This document shows, piece after piece, positions 1 to 11,130 of a stretch of DNA of 64,000 bases (its first letter is position 1; each line of letters begins with the position of its first letter). This DNA comes from Astropecten irregularis. Lineage: Eukaryota > Echinodermata > Asteroidea > Paxillosida > Astropectinidae. Position numbers and translations under genes: made by a program. The stretch is from contig OZ020261.1 of assembly GCA_963971285.1 (NCBI GenBank), forward strand, positions 5,955,983-6,019,982, in the 5' to 3' direction. The notes under the pieces are model-generated. The model had not been told where the DNA came from. It made no database searches and worked only from the letters and a program-made list of their open reading frames with translations.

Positions 1-337
1 TTTTATCAAAGAAATACAGATTCATGGGCAAAAATATCAAGACAGATACAATAACAATCATCTGTGAAAATTTCAGTCCCACACGGTGCCCACTGTTTGA
101 GAAAACAGTGAAAAACGGCCACAGTATTTCTTAAGTCTTTTCTCTTTTATTTTTTATCTTTTAAAAGATCAAAAAGATTTTCGGTTGTTGTTTTAATTAT
201 TTCTGGATAAATACACCATTACAGGCGGAACCATTTTAATGGCATGTTTCTACCAGCACCATCTTGATACCCTGTAAGTTATACGTAAATCTGTGAAAAT
301 TTCTGCTGTGGTGTCTTACCAAAGTATGATACTACCT
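1..337 (+). mobile_element. TTAA-A MITE, cut by window edge
   Basis: The copy enters at its internal segment and runs to the right terminus CCAAAGTATGATACTACCT, followed by TTAA at 338-341. It carries the family's central palindrome near 165-178 and the conserved block around 'atttcagtcccacacggtg'. It matches the full copies at 3322, 16518, 24866 and 46854. The left end is outside the window. No coding capacity. Confidence 0.85.
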
Positions 338-341
338 TTAA

Positions 342-1594
342 ATGAAAATCTCTCGCAGTGTTATTTTGGCTACGAAGGGTTTCTTAAAATTTCCATTGCG
401 AGGTTTGCGTGAGGTATATTCATTTTCATGAAAAAATGTTGGCTTGTGTTTCTACTAGACTTAACAAAATGCATAAAACCCAAATGGCATTTATGACTAT
501 AAAGTGTGTTTTTGCACGGAAGACGTATGTGCGTATATACATGGGGCTGCCAGGAGCTGAAAGAGCTCGTACCAGCTGGAGTTGTTTTCATCAGGAAATT
601 AAGCAGCAGCTTCTTGTTTGGAGTCATTACACAGGTGATCGGGAACATTTCTCGATCAAGTATCGCCACAAGCTCAATCGGTCCAAGAAAAATAAAAAAT
701 CCTTTTCCTTTCGTTTGGGAATGTTCGCGAGTAAACTCACAGTGCTGGTAACCCACACTAATCATGAGAATAAAAAAGAAAGTCTTGTCGTACGAAGATA
801 GTCGTATATCATGGTATGTTTCCCTAGTTCACATTTCATCGCAGTTACCCTGTATAATGTAACCTTAGCTTGAACTATTGCGCCATATGTTAACAGGGAC
901 GTGAGGGTTTTTCATACGAGGCATTACAGGTTGCAAAGATGACCTGTCTGATAAACCACCCTATCGACAGAGGGCGGTATATACATTGGGCGAAACCCCG
1001 GCCGAGAACGCTTGCCATCTCTTCGCAAAAACCAACCTTGGGCCGAAGCAAATACATTTCTTAAATTGTAGGCCAGAGAGCCTCAACCTTTCAAAGGCTG
1101 CATTAACTACGGATAGACGTACATGTATCCAACAATTTTGTCAAAAGATATCGTTTTCTGAACCTGGGCATTTTCCATGATTTAGGGACATTTCTGTAAC
1201 ATGATTTTAATTACCTCGTTCTTTCATGTTTGCATTGGCATTTCAAAGATATAATCAAGTGGTATAGTTGCTGATTCCAATAAAACATTTTTAATTGGAG
1301 TCTTTCAAGAATGATTGATCAAGGAATAGGTGAAAGTCACTTAACAGGTAACTTACGTTGCCGTGCAATTGCCCTCCTTATGGTGAACGGAAACACAGTT
1401 CAAATAATGACTTGATTCACTATCAAATTAAAAGCTTATTAATTGAAATAACTGGATAAAATCACAGATTTTCAGACCAAACATTTTTGAGAAAACACAC
1501 AAGCAATTAAACCAATGTACATGTAAATAGAGGTCTTGGATTCACTATAGACAGGACAAGCTTATCGCATTCAGACCACAATCTTGCACAACCT
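342..1594. other. Unassigned non-coding stretch
   Basis: No repeat shared with the rest of the window and no coding signature. The longest open frames (about 130 codons, 370-801) overlap each other on both strands, which is typical of chance. Confidence 0.5.
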
Positions 1595-1615
1595 TACAGT
1601 GCCCTAGGCACTGTA
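1595..1615. repeat. Short perfect inverted repeat
   Basis: Arms TACAGTGCC and GGCACTGTA are separated by CTA. Nine base pairs with a 3-nt spacer. No poly-T follows, so I do not call a terminator. Confidence 0.6.
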
Positions 1616-1644
1616 GCTCGCAAGCCTATGAAACCTGTTATGGA

Positions 1645-1845
1645 AAGATGATGAGAAGAAGATACAGTTTTAGAGGTGGGAGGAAAACCCCCAGAGTAAT
1701 ATTCTGGGTAAAACCAACAGAATCAGGCAGGGACTGAAAACCCAATCCACTTGTGGACCGAGCCGGACTTGAACCCGGTCCACAGAGGTGAAAGGCGAGG
1801 AAATAACAGCTACGCCAACCTGACTCCGCCAATCTGACTCCCCCC
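1645..1845 (-). mobile_element. SINE with tRNA-like head
   Basis: On the minus strand there is an A-box-like TGGCGTAGCTGTTA (1804-1817) and a B-box-like GGGTTCAAGTCC (about 1765-1777), spaced as in a tRNA. The body continues to 'gggttttcctcccac', also seen in the SINE at 17850-18215. The head carries a 14-bp tandem duplication (GGAGTCAGRTTGGC twice, about 1817-1845). It is a retroposed RNA polymerase III derived element rather than a working tRNA, because the stems do not pair well. Confidence 0.65.
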
Positions 1846-2880
1846 ATTAAACTGCACATCGGTATATAAAGGCCAGACCTAGGCGATATCACTGTCTCGA
1901 CATTTAGCTGCATTTTGCGAACTAATACAAAAATGGCGAAAAATTATATTTCTTTATTGCACTGCAATTTGAGTATTAAATCTATTACGATCCATCTAAA
2001 CAATCATAACACACCAGGACTATCTGTAAATAATTCACACTCATTCCTACCGCAGTTAGCTTACCTGCATTATCCAAAACGCTAAAATAAACTCTCAAAA
2101 TTCTTGCTACTCTTTCTTAAGCAAGCAATCGTATTATGCCACCTTGTCCCTGTGGCAAATTAGCAACCAACATGTCAGCTAAATAACTATGATAAAAATC
2201 ACATTGGGTTTATGCTTTGTATTTCCCCTACCTTGATATCAGTTAAACTCGAAAGTCAGGCATTATCCGAAAACTAATGATAGACTCATTGATTTAATAT
2301 GCCTGCTCAATGGAATGGGGAGGTTCAATATTAATATCAAGGTTTCAATCAGATGAAATATCTATACAAAAAAGAAATGCCTTGATGTAAGTCTACTTCG
2401 TTGGTACCGCATACAGCATTGTAATACCCACAGGCGATGTTGTTAACCAGCCAAGCCCAAATCTCTTGGGGGTTTTAGTCTGGATTCGAGTCCCTGGATT
2501 TTAGGATTGTTGTCCTTCAGGGGGAGTTGAGGTCAACCGTTAATTTGCAAGCAGCACGGCTACAAAATAATACGACAATGTCGTTAATATGAGTGGTTAA
2601 TGAAGGACGGCGACAGCATTGTAAGCTACGGGGTTCATTTGTCGCCAATATGGGTCGCCATTTCTTTATAATCGTATGAAAGGAAACATCATCCGCAGAT
2701 ACGTCATAATTTCATTAAAATGAATTCTTAATCCAATTACGCTTGTTTTGTTGCCACGGTTCCTAGTTCTCGGTGAGGTAAATAAGAGCCAAGTCCCTGA
2801 GTTCAAAAAGGTAATGAATTGGATAATTATAGGGAAAGGGTAAGATGCTCAGACGGAACGACATCCGCAAACAACTAGCT
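1846..2880. other. Unassigned non-coding stretch
   Basis: AT-rich and without repeats matching elsewhere. A lone B-box-like 'ggattcgagtccc' near 2482 may be the trace of another tRNA-derived insertion but has no clear partner box. Confidence 0.4.
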
Positions 2881-2884
2881 TTAA

Positions 2885-3317
2885 AGGTTCACTACAGGAT
2901 TGTATAGTAATAATTATACCCAAACTAATGTTCACAGATTAACGCGTATAATTTTCAGGGTATGAAGATGGTGCTGGTAGAAACATGCTGTTAGAATATT
3001 TGAAATATGTTGAAATGGTGTATTTATGCAAAAATATGTAAAGCAAAGACCGAAAACGGTTTTGATCACGGAGTAAGATCAAGACAATTCTTTATGTTTT
3101 AAAAGAAAAAATTTGTCGGTTTTCGCTATTTTCCCGTGACTCAGATGTCCGATTGAATTCAAATGTTGACAGGTTCATTATTCCATGTACATGTTTGATC
3201 AGATATACTGATAGTATATGAGTGCTGTCCTGTGACTTTTATAAATTATAGGTTGTGTATTACGCAATAATTTTAAAGCACTTTCACCCCTTTCCCAATT
3301 TAGATTACAGTAAACCT
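2885..3317. mobile_element. Chimeric TTAA element (A-like / M / K)
   Basis: TTAA sits on both sides (2881-2884 and 3318-3321). The left part (about 2930-3000) matches the right end of TTAA-A in inverted orientation. The middle (3040-3250) matches TTAA-M at 45815 and 44191. The last 63 bases match the right end of TTAA-K (22925-22986). The ends AGGTTCACT and AGTAAACCT are loosely inverted. It abuts the next TTAA-A copy and shares one TTAA with it. Confidence 0.7.
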
Positions 3318-3321
3318 TTAA

Positions 3322-3683
3322 AGGTAATATCATGTTATTATTGGTTTTTGACAAAGAAATACAGATTCATGGGTAATAATATCAAGGAAGATACAGTAAA
3401 AGTCATCTGTGAAAATTTCAGTCCCATACGGTGCCCAATTTTTGAGAAAACAGTGAAAAACGGCCACTGTATTTCTTAAGTCTTTTCTCTTTAATTTTTG
3501 ATCTTTTAAAAGATCAAAAAGATTTTCGGTCGTTGTTTCACTAATCTCTGAATAAACACACCATTTCAGGCGAGAATTTTCTAATGGTATGTTTCTACCA
3601 ACACCATCTTCATATTCTGTATGTAATACGTAAATCTGTGAACATTTCTGTTTTGCTTTTTTTACAAAAGTATGATACTACCT
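3322..3683 (+). mobile_element. TTAA-A MITE, full length
   Basis: A 362-bp element flanked by TTAA (3318-3321, 3684-3687). Left terminus AGGTAATATCATG, right terminus GATACTACCT. Contains the palindrome GATCTTTTAAAAGATC at its centre. It is a nonautonomous DNA transposon without coding sequence, and its TTAA target fits Kolobok or piggyBac superfamilies. The AGG ends favour Kolobok, by inference. Confidence 0.85.
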
Positions 3684-3687
3684 TTAA

Positions 3688-4840
3688 GGATGAGAAGACG
3701 AAAAAGAAAAACAATATAGTAGTAATAGCATCACATCATATCCAAGCAGCACTATCAACGAAAGTCCCTACAATTTTTTTTTTTTATTTAACAGACGTGG
3801 TAAAATGTCCTTTTCGCAAAGGTCTAGCCTTCCCTCGACCTTCACAACAACTTCAAAATGTGATGAGATGGCCTTTTGAAAGTTGGCATCAACCGTATCG
3901 GAGGGGAAATCGACAGCCGTACATATACGTCAGATTATGACACGTCTGCAAGGACAGACTTTTACAATAATATTGATCGTGGAGTTATGAGACGAGGTAA
4001 GGCAATGGGCATATTTTATTGGATTTGAAAGATGCAAGACTGCCATGCAGATCACGACAAGTGTGCAGTGGTTTTTATACATGACTGCATGGTTAAAAGA
4101 ACAAGAAGAATTGAGCAGACCTTGGTGAATTTTCCAGGTGATTAGAAAAGACGAATTTTTTTTTTTTCATTTCTAAGTCCAGGTTCGATGCGATGGATCA
4201 GTTACGGTTGTCAAGAATCGTCCGTGCATTTTCATTATTTTTTTGCAATATTGGTTATAGACCATGCTGACGTTTATATGAATGTTTGTTTGAGGGATTT
4301 CTTTTTATTTTCATTCGTTGATATCCATGACAGCCAGGGATAGACAAGAACGCAAAAGCCACCCCCCCCCCTATCCCACACAAATTGCTTGTTTTTATGA
4401 TCAGACATTGTGTGACATCACATAGATTTTGTCTGTATAATACTCTGACGAAAGACAAAAACGCCAAGTAACAACAAATTCTGAATACATAGATGTTGGG
4501 CCTTTGCGAAACCTTGCTAAAGGCTTCGGACTTCTGCTACCGCCATTTGAGGCCCACAACCTAAAATGAAGGGATTGGGCCACATGACGAAGCATAAGAA
4601 AGGCTCCAGCTTCGCCATGTATCTCAAGCCCTTCATTTCGTTTAGCGAACAAAATGGCGGTAGACAGTAGAAAAATAAATCCCAAACCTATGGACTCAAA
4701 CCTCAATACGTCATTAGCGAAAACATTACATCACTGAAATAAAATAATCATCTTTAAATTGATTTGTAAACTGTAACAATGGACATCTTTGTTTCCATAT
4801 CGGTACGGTTAAAGGAACCTGTAAAGCACTGTGAAGGCCA
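3688..4840. other. Unassigned non-coding stretch
   Basis: Contains a T run near 3775, a T run near 4150 and a C run near 4363. No repeat family shared with the rest of the window and no gene-like signal. Confidence 0.45.
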
Positions 4841-4888
4841 ACATGTACATGTACATGTACATGTACATGTACATGTACATGTACATGA
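4841..4888. repeat. (ACATGT)n microsatellite
   Basis: About eight near-perfect copies of the self-complementary hexamer ACATGT/TACATG. The array reads through in several frames as His-Val or Cys-Thr runs, which is an artefact. A palindromic unit can fold back or cruciform. Confidence 0.95.
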
Positions 4889-5382
4889 CACACCTGCGAA
4901 AGATTTGGCTCCAACTCGGTCACTAACTAACATCATTTCACCCAAAACAAATCATACAAAAATGGTTTTGACTATTAAATAGTTAACTATTATTGTTTTA
5001 TTCTTTTCTCGAATAAATCGCATTTCATACGAAAACATTTAAACGCGGAGGTTACAATAATATTGATTTCACTGTAAACGTGCATTTTGAAGTTGCATAC
5101 ATAAATCTCCTATTCCTTTACGTTGGAGCCATTTAGTACTAGCAAGAGATTTACTTTTGTATCGTTTATTTTTCAATGTCTGTGCATTTTGATCCAAACG
5201 CAGGATTATTTCCATTATACACTTATGAAACCATCACAGTCTCATTGTGCTCCACACGAGCGCGTAATAATTATGTATATATCTACAAAATAATAACAAA
5301 TACTAATAACACAGCCATGATGTCCTGTCAGGCTGAGCAATGAGCAGATACGAATACAGCAATTATCATGTTTATATGAATA
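4889..5382. other. AT-rich unassigned stretch
   Basis: Nothing recognisable beyond AT richness. Confidence 0.45.
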
Positions 5383-5386
5383 TTAA

Positions 5387-5942
5387 AGGTTTCATGCAGT
5401 GCTTTTTTTCAGTCGGGTTATTTCATTGCATTTATACAGACAATATACTGACAGGTAATGAATGTCAAGTCTTATTTTGGTTTCAAACCAGCATTTGGTT
5501 TTCTTTTGAACGGCTTTGCAAAATTGGGGATTTTCATGCATACTCATGTAGGGAACCAATAGCCAAAATATAACGAAAAAACATAAGCAAATGAAGAGGC
5601 AAACATGACCCACAGAAATGGTTGGTCATAAAAATTACACCACCAGTTGAGTGAAAGGAACATATTCAGCACAATAAAACCCATTGAGGGGGAAAAGGTC
5701 TGTCAGAAAACCTATAAAACAACCCCTAATGTTTTGTGCACAAAGCAATTGGATTACTGCTCTCAGTTACCCAGATGACATCACAGTTTTGCTCATGAAT
5801 ATGGAAATTCTAATAAGCATACAAACAAAAAACCTGTTGTTAACCCTGAAACAGTGTGAGGAAGTGGGTAAAATCAAAGGCCCATGTAACAATTTATTTT
5901 TGGCACATGTTCAAGCCATAATATTCCTATTGCATAGACCCT
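5387..5942 (-). mobile_element. TTAA-L MITE, full length
   Basis: A 556-bp element with TTAA at 5383-5386 and 5943-5946. Ends AGGTTTCATGCAGTG and GCATAGACCCT are imperfect inverted repeats. It is the reverse orientation of the 557-bp copy at 42071-42627 and shares its left half with the chimera at 45531. Open frames inside match between copies only as DNA. Nonautonomous. Confidence 0.85.
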
Positions 5943-5946
5943 TTAA

Positions 5947-6371
5947 GGATGATATTTAATATTCATTATAGTCACGAACCGTACACTGATTCGGTAAACA
6001 TTGGGATGCACATGCATCGTCTGCGATTAAGAATAATTATGTATTTGGGTTTGATTGTATCAATACAGTCACAATAGCAACAGCAAACCGTTCTGTAAAT
6101 ATTCCCGACCTTACATCTCTAACGATCATTGTCGTCCATTGCCAGACAAGTATGCTGGGCGATGTCTGCACGTAGTTGTCGGTTAAGTATCGATAAAGTG
6201 GCATTGATAAAAAAAAAGGTACAAAACTTCGATATCCAATTTTCAAAAATGTTACTTTGAAGAAAGCACTCTAACTGTCGCTTACTTAATTGGAAAGCTG
6301 TTTTCGATTAAATTTTACTTCTAATAAAATCTCAATTATTTTTTGCTTACGCTTAAATTACTTCCTACTTC
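5947..6371. other. Unassigned non-coding stretch
   Basis: No shared repeat and no coding signature. Confidence 0.4.
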
Positions 6372-6674
6372 CACTGAACATGTATTATTTATCAGTTGAT
6401 AAATTATCAAATAACCACAAGGAAAACTGACTGAATTTAAAAAAGAAATGTTTTCTACAAGTCCTATTCTACCTACACGTTCTCTTAAAAAACAATACAC
6501 TAATATTGAACTAATCATAGCCTGCTTAACTTGAGTCATTTCAAGGCGAACCAAAATGACTTAAAAGGGCTTCGAACCTGCGACCGTGCGTTTCTTTGCA
6601 AGAACAATATATTCAGTTTCTATTTCGTTTCATGTTCCCACTAAATATCACTGAACATGTATTATTTATCAGTT
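6372..6674 (-). mobile_element. tRNA-related insert between 26-bp direct repeats
   Basis: A perfect 26-bp direct repeat beginning CACTGAACATGTATTATTTA occurs at 6372-6397 and 6649-6674. Between them, on the minus strand, lies a B-box-like GGTTCGAAGCCC (about 6570-6581). The segment 6412-6440 ('aaataaccacaagg', 'actgactgaattt') recurs at 50450-50481 beside another tRNA-like core. This looks like a SINE-type insertion with an unusually long target duplication. Confidence 0.55.
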
Positions 6675-6791
6675 TCATTGTACAGTCAGACTAAGCTGCA
6701 TGAGGTGGCTCCGTGCTCCCATCATGTATAACAAACCGTAGTTAATGATTCGACACAATTTTGTTAAATCGGGCGAAAAAATGCTCCGTAA

Positions 6792-7268
6792 AGGAGCCTT
6801 TCCACATGCGCGTTTTTTCATCGGTTCCGTATACATTGCGTGTGCATGTGCGTCGCGTTGCAAAATCCATCATAAAATAAACTGCGAACCTTTCCATTTG
6901 TGCGTGTTTTTTTAAAGGTCGAGTACAGGCGCCTTTCCATATGTGCGTTTTTTCATCCGCTGCGTATACGCTGCGTGTACGTTGCGTGTGCGTTAAAATT
7001 GCCCATTAAAAAGACACACGCGACCTTTTCAAACGCACGCGCACATATGGAAAGGGTCGCTTGTTTTTTTATAATGATCAATTTTTTTGCAACGCGACGG
7101 ACACGCAACGTATACGCAGCGGATGAAAAAACGCGCATATGGAAAGGCGCCTTAAGTCTTTTCCATGGGCAATTTTAACGCGCACGAAACGCACACGCAA
7201 CGTATACGCAACGTGCACGCAACGTATACGCAGCGGATGAAAAAAACGTGCATATGGAAACGCGCCTT
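6792..7268. mobile_element. Nested palindromic MITEs (AGGCGCCTTTCCATATG type)
   Basis: The outer left half (6792-about 6890) begins AGGAGCCTTTCCACATGCG after TAA. The outer right half (7156-7268) ends CATATGGAAACGCGCCTT before TAA. Inside, 6927-7152 is a complete inverted-repeat copy from AGGCGCCTTTCCATATG to its complement, followed by TAA. The arms include GCTGCGTATACG motifs. The structure suggests one family member inserted into another. TAA flanks fit the TWA target of PIF/Harbinger elements. Confidence 0.7.
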
Positions 7269-7271
7269 TAA

Positions 7272-8253
7272 TCCCTATAACAAAAACGCAGACGAGACGC
7301 ACAGTGCATGCGCAAAACACGTTACTCATATAGTCACTGTGTCAATAACGAAAGCGAATTGCAGATCCAGCGAACACTCTGATTAAATTAATATGCACGC
7401 CCAGGCCAAATTGCTTAATGAATGAGAGGGTATCAAATTGTACGGCTGAATTCACTGTCAAATATAATTAATTCCCCCCCCCGCAGGTTAACCGCAGGAT
7501 AACATAGGGGTATAGGTAGACTTCAACTTGCTGGGTATTTCAAGTGTGTTATTCTGAAGGTTGATAGCCTTTGGTAGTCTAATTCTCCTTTCCGGTCTTT
7601 TTTTTTTTCATCGGAATTAAGAGGGGAAGATTGAGACTACCTGCAGGATTGAAGTACATCGGCTCCTGAAACCGAGACTAATTAAGTGGCTATGGAGCCT
7701 CGGAGGTTGTACAGCAAGACCCCGTTCAAGGCGTGTTTTTCTTTTTTCAAGTCGCAATGTCTGCTCGATATGTACATGTCGAAGGATTTTGACAGTTACG
7801 GTCAAGCCCGTGCGGCTATCCTTCGAGCCAAATCTCATTAACATGCTAAGAAAATGGAAAATACTTAGAGCACTGTTTTCATGCTAAGTGAAAATCGACT
7901 TAGGGTAGGACCCAAGGACTCACAGATTAGCTAATTTGCTACTATCATCATACAGATAATGTGAAGCTTACTCCTTGCTTTAATGCAGTGTCCATACCTT
8001 TAATCTCGAACTTGTGTAGTTTCTGTTGGGTGAATCTGGCAGTTTAAAGTTACCGAAAAAAGAAAACCCGTAAAATAGCCTATAAAGCTTTGGGATCAAT
8101 GATTCCGCGCCTCGATTAAAAAAAAAATGCTTTCTTTTCTCTTTTGTATATGCACGTATGTAATTACTAGTACAGTCAAACTAGAGCCGAACAATTTGTC
8201 TAAATCACTAGTCTTAAAAAGATATGGATGGAGTTTTTTATATGTTAGGGCGT
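7272..8253. other. Unassigned non-coding stretch
   Basis: Contains a C run near 7476 and a T run near 7600. No repeat or gene recognised. Confidence 0.45.
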
Positions 8254-8405
8254 TTCCAAAATAGTGCACCACCAAGAGTTTGCAACGGGTTGGCCAATCA
8301 CAATGCGCGGAATCAGTCCACAAAACGTGCGTCTGGAAACGGTTGGTAAGTTCCGCGCATAGTAATTGGCCAACGCGTTAAAAACTCTTTGTGGCGCGTT
8401 ATTGA
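8254..8405. mobile_element. Palindromic MITE (CACCAAGAGTTTGCAACG type)
   Basis: Arms run from 'agtgcaccaccaagag' through 'gttggccaatcacaatgcgc' and return as 'gcgcatagtaattggccaac' to 'ctctttgtggcgcg'. Arms are about 60 bp. Related sequence recurs at 33107-33219 ('ttggccgacgcgttgcaaac'). No coding sequence. Confidence 0.65.
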
Positions 8406-8425
8406 GAATCGTCAGTATTGTATCA

Positions 8426-8564
8426 GGGGTCGATTTCACGAAGCCCTACGATAGATCGTAACACAAGTTAAGAAGGATAACGCATCGTATCCTGCATAGG
8501 GCTGCAATGCCTCACAAGTCCTGCGATTGATAGTAAGTTAAGATGAGTTTGGTGAAATCGACCA
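8426..8564 (+). mobile_element. PAL-C palindromic MITE
   Basis: Starts GGGGTCGATTTCACGAAGCC and ends GTTTGGTGAAATCGACC. The interior has 'ccctacgatagatcgtaac' and 'gattgatagtaagttaagat', both seen in the copies at 38551, 44398, 46514 and 47887. About 139 bp, nonautonomous. Confidence 0.8.
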
Positions 8565-8763
8565 CTGTAGTTGGAAAAATGTGGAGATGTACGCCTTTAA
8601 AATGATTAACGGTCATAACAAGAAAAGATGCTTTTTATTACTCCATGCTTCAATCAGTATATTCCTCTGGAAGAAGCTCTCAGTGAATTCAAGGCAATCC
8701 AGACTCTCACCAGACTATTAGCCGACCTATGTGGGATTTACTGTGAACCCAGAGCACGGGGCA

Positions 8764-9059
8764 TCACTAAAATGAGTGCCTGGTCGCCAGGTATCATCAG
8801 CCTGTCCAGCTATTCAAAGGCAACATTCTGGTCTGTAGGTAAAGTCAGAATGTGCCACCATCATGTGACGTGGCATGACAGAATGAGTGGAAAGTCACCA
8901 GGTGTCATCAGCCTGTCCAGCTATTCAAAGGCAACATTCTAGTCTGTAGGTAAAGTCAGAAAGTACCACCATCATGTGACGTGGCATCACAGAATGAGTG
9001 GAAAGTCACCAGGTGTCATCAGCCTGTCCAGCTATTCAAAGGCAACATTCTGGTCTGTA
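8764..9059 (+). repeat. 111-bp minisatellite, left half
   Basis: Three units of a repeat containing 'gtgccaccatcatgtgacgt' and 'cagcctgtccagctattcaa'; unit starts at 8844 and 8955 give a 111-bp period. The first unit is partial. The array is interrupted by foreign sequence at 9060 and resumes at 9912. Confidence 0.9.
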
Positions 9060-9911
9060 TGTATTGTGGCGGATTTGGTCCAAGAATGACCGCTGCCCGG
9101 GTCGCTCTCGGCCAATGTCAGCGAGCGGTCGAACTTCAAAAGGCCGGGGAGGCAGATCCGTTTGGCGGCAGTCTACCGCCTAGGCCCGCAACACACCAAC
9201 AGCGATCACCTAGATCACTCACTCAGGGGAAAACACCTCAGGGAAGGGGGCTGATTATAATTCTAAACCTGGCACTTGACACTGCGGATTCGGATGTCTA
9301 AAACAATCAAGCATGCCACGATCGCCAACAACAGGACCATGACCACAGCCAGCAAGATAAACACAATTGTTCTTGTTTCCATCATCAAGAAAGCAAAGGC
9401 GGACACATAGGTTTGGCTTCTGAAGTGACAATTTAATTATTTCGCCTATCTAGGCGACTCACAGGCGCTTGTCCTAAGTAGGTGACAATTATAGGCGCTT
9501 CGCCTACAGGAGACTTATACACAAATCGGCTTTATTGCCTCTCACAAATTATAACAATTACTTGTCAATAATGAACATGACTTTATACTGCCTAGTTCTG
9601 ATTATGAAACTCACAGCAGGGAATTTTCCGCCTGGGCTCTGTCACTCTGCAATAATATAAGGCTGCTCTCAACAGTCACTAATTACGGGGACTAGAGTGT
9701 GACGACGTCCGCTCATCATGGACGCTGGACGGAAAGAGACCCTCGGCCACGCACGTGCATGGCTTAAATACACCCCCGGTGTCGACTGGCCCCTCTCCAA
9801 ATAATGCGTGGCTTCTGAGTACGAGAAGGCTAGCAACTAGCCCAGGGTGACGAACCCATATGTACTCGATAATCGACACCGAATAATCGATTCTGGATGC
9901 ATTGCGCTACA
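9060..9911 (-). mobile_element. Probable solo LTR
   Basis: An 852-bp insertion splits the minisatellite. On the minus strand it begins TGTAGCGCAATGC and ends CCACAATACA, the TGT...ACA form of LTRs. It has a TATA-like 'gtgtatttaagcc' (about 9760-9772) and 'aataaag' (about 9528-9534) in LTR order (promoter, then polyadenylation signal). No gag or pol frame is present, as expected of a solo LTR left by recombination. The target duplication is unclear: GTA is on both sides, GTAT only if boundaries shift. Confidence 0.55.
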
Positions 9912-10242
9912 GTATCAAGTCAGAATGTGCCACCATCATGTGACGTGGCATCACAAAATGAGTGGAAAGTCACCAGGTGTCGTCAGTCGTCATCAGCCTG
10001 TCCAGCTATTCAAAGGCAACATTCTGGTCTGTAGGTGTCAAGTCAGAATGTGCCACCATCATTTGACGTGGCATCACAAATGAGTGGAAAGTCACCAGGT
10101 GACTTCAGCCTGTCCAGCTATTCAAAGGCAACATTCTGGTCTGCAGGTATAGTCAGAATGTGCCACCATCATGTGACGTGCCATGAATTCTCCGAGGTTG
10201 CACCGATTGAGTATGGAGAGTCTTCAGCCTGTCCAGCCGACA
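9912..10242 (+). repeat. 111-bp minisatellite, right half
   Basis: Units start at 9919, 10042 and 10152 (spacings 123 and 110). The 123-bp unit has a small internal duplication of 'gtcgtcag'. The last unit is strongly diverged. Confidence 0.85.
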
Positions 10243-10806
10243 GGGTAATATTGCGCCCCAAAAGTTACATACCTTTACAAAACTCTTTTCGTCGTACTTA
10301 AGGGCTGGCAAATGGTTGCTATACCCTCAAAACGATCTTAACAATTTTGTTATGTTAGAACAGTTATGCCTGGCCTTCGTTTCAGAGCCACGCGTTAAGA
10401 ATGAGCCCACATCCCACATCTGACACCAGTGTCTACGTCTTCAGCACGATTATGCTTCTACCCGCCATGATAGACGAACATAAACCACTCGTCGGCATAG
10501 GCCTATTCTGTTCACCATTCCCATTACTAATATGTGGAGCACGAAGCTCCCGTGCGACTGAAAAAATCCCCACGCCCCGCTTGTTTTCAAATTCCAATAT
10601 CGGGTGGAAATTTTGACGAGCAATATCCTAAACGGGTGTCTGACTGATTTGATTCCGTTTTCTTATTCGATTAAGATGCCATGCCGAATAACCTGATGCA
10701 AAAACATCCGGCAATAGACCTTGATATAGCGGTCTCGGTTGGTCTAACGAGGGCGTGCTTTCGGACGTAACCATCTTTGTGGATGCAAGAAGAAGAAAAT
10801 AAACAT
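10243..10806. other. Unassigned non-coding stretch
   Basis: No shared repeat and no gene recognised. Confidence 0.4.
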
Positions 10807-10814
10807 GATTACAC

Positions 10815-11122
10815 AAGGCGCGGTTCTAGAGCAAATATTTTGGGGGCTACAGGGAGCCATTAATTTTGGGGTGGCTAGAAGAGCCCCCATGGACTAGACC
10901 CTTCCTCTACATTCGCTTCTGTTAGTCTTATTAGGAGTAGAAAAGCATGGACTTGTAAGGTCTACACAACACGTTGTTCATGTAATGGGCGCGTAATAAC
11001 TGAAAGATCCAGTATTATTCAGCATTTCTTCTTCTTTTTTTCAGTTGCATTTTTGGGAGCCAGACAAAATTTTGGGAGGCTAAAGCCCCACCCCCCGCCC
11101 CCCTCCCGTAGAACCGCCACTG
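10815..11122. mobile_element. hAT-like MITE
   Basis: The right end reads GTAGAACCGCCACTG and the left end AAGGCGCGGTTCTAG, an imperfect inverted pair resembling the GGCGGTTCTAG ends of hAT elements. The flanks GATTACAC (10807-10814) and AATTACAC (11123-11130) match at 7 of 8 bases, the duplication length expected of hAT. 308 bp, no coding sequence. Confidence 0.6.
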
Positions 11123-11130
11123 AATTACAC

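Noticed and set aside
3322..3683. piggyBac assignment for TTAA elements
   Set aside because: TTAA fits, but piggyBac ends usually start with CC; these start AGG. Kolobok preferred, though unproven.
4726..4982. His-Val and Cys-Thr repeat proteins
   Set aside because: Translation of the ACATGT microsatellite.
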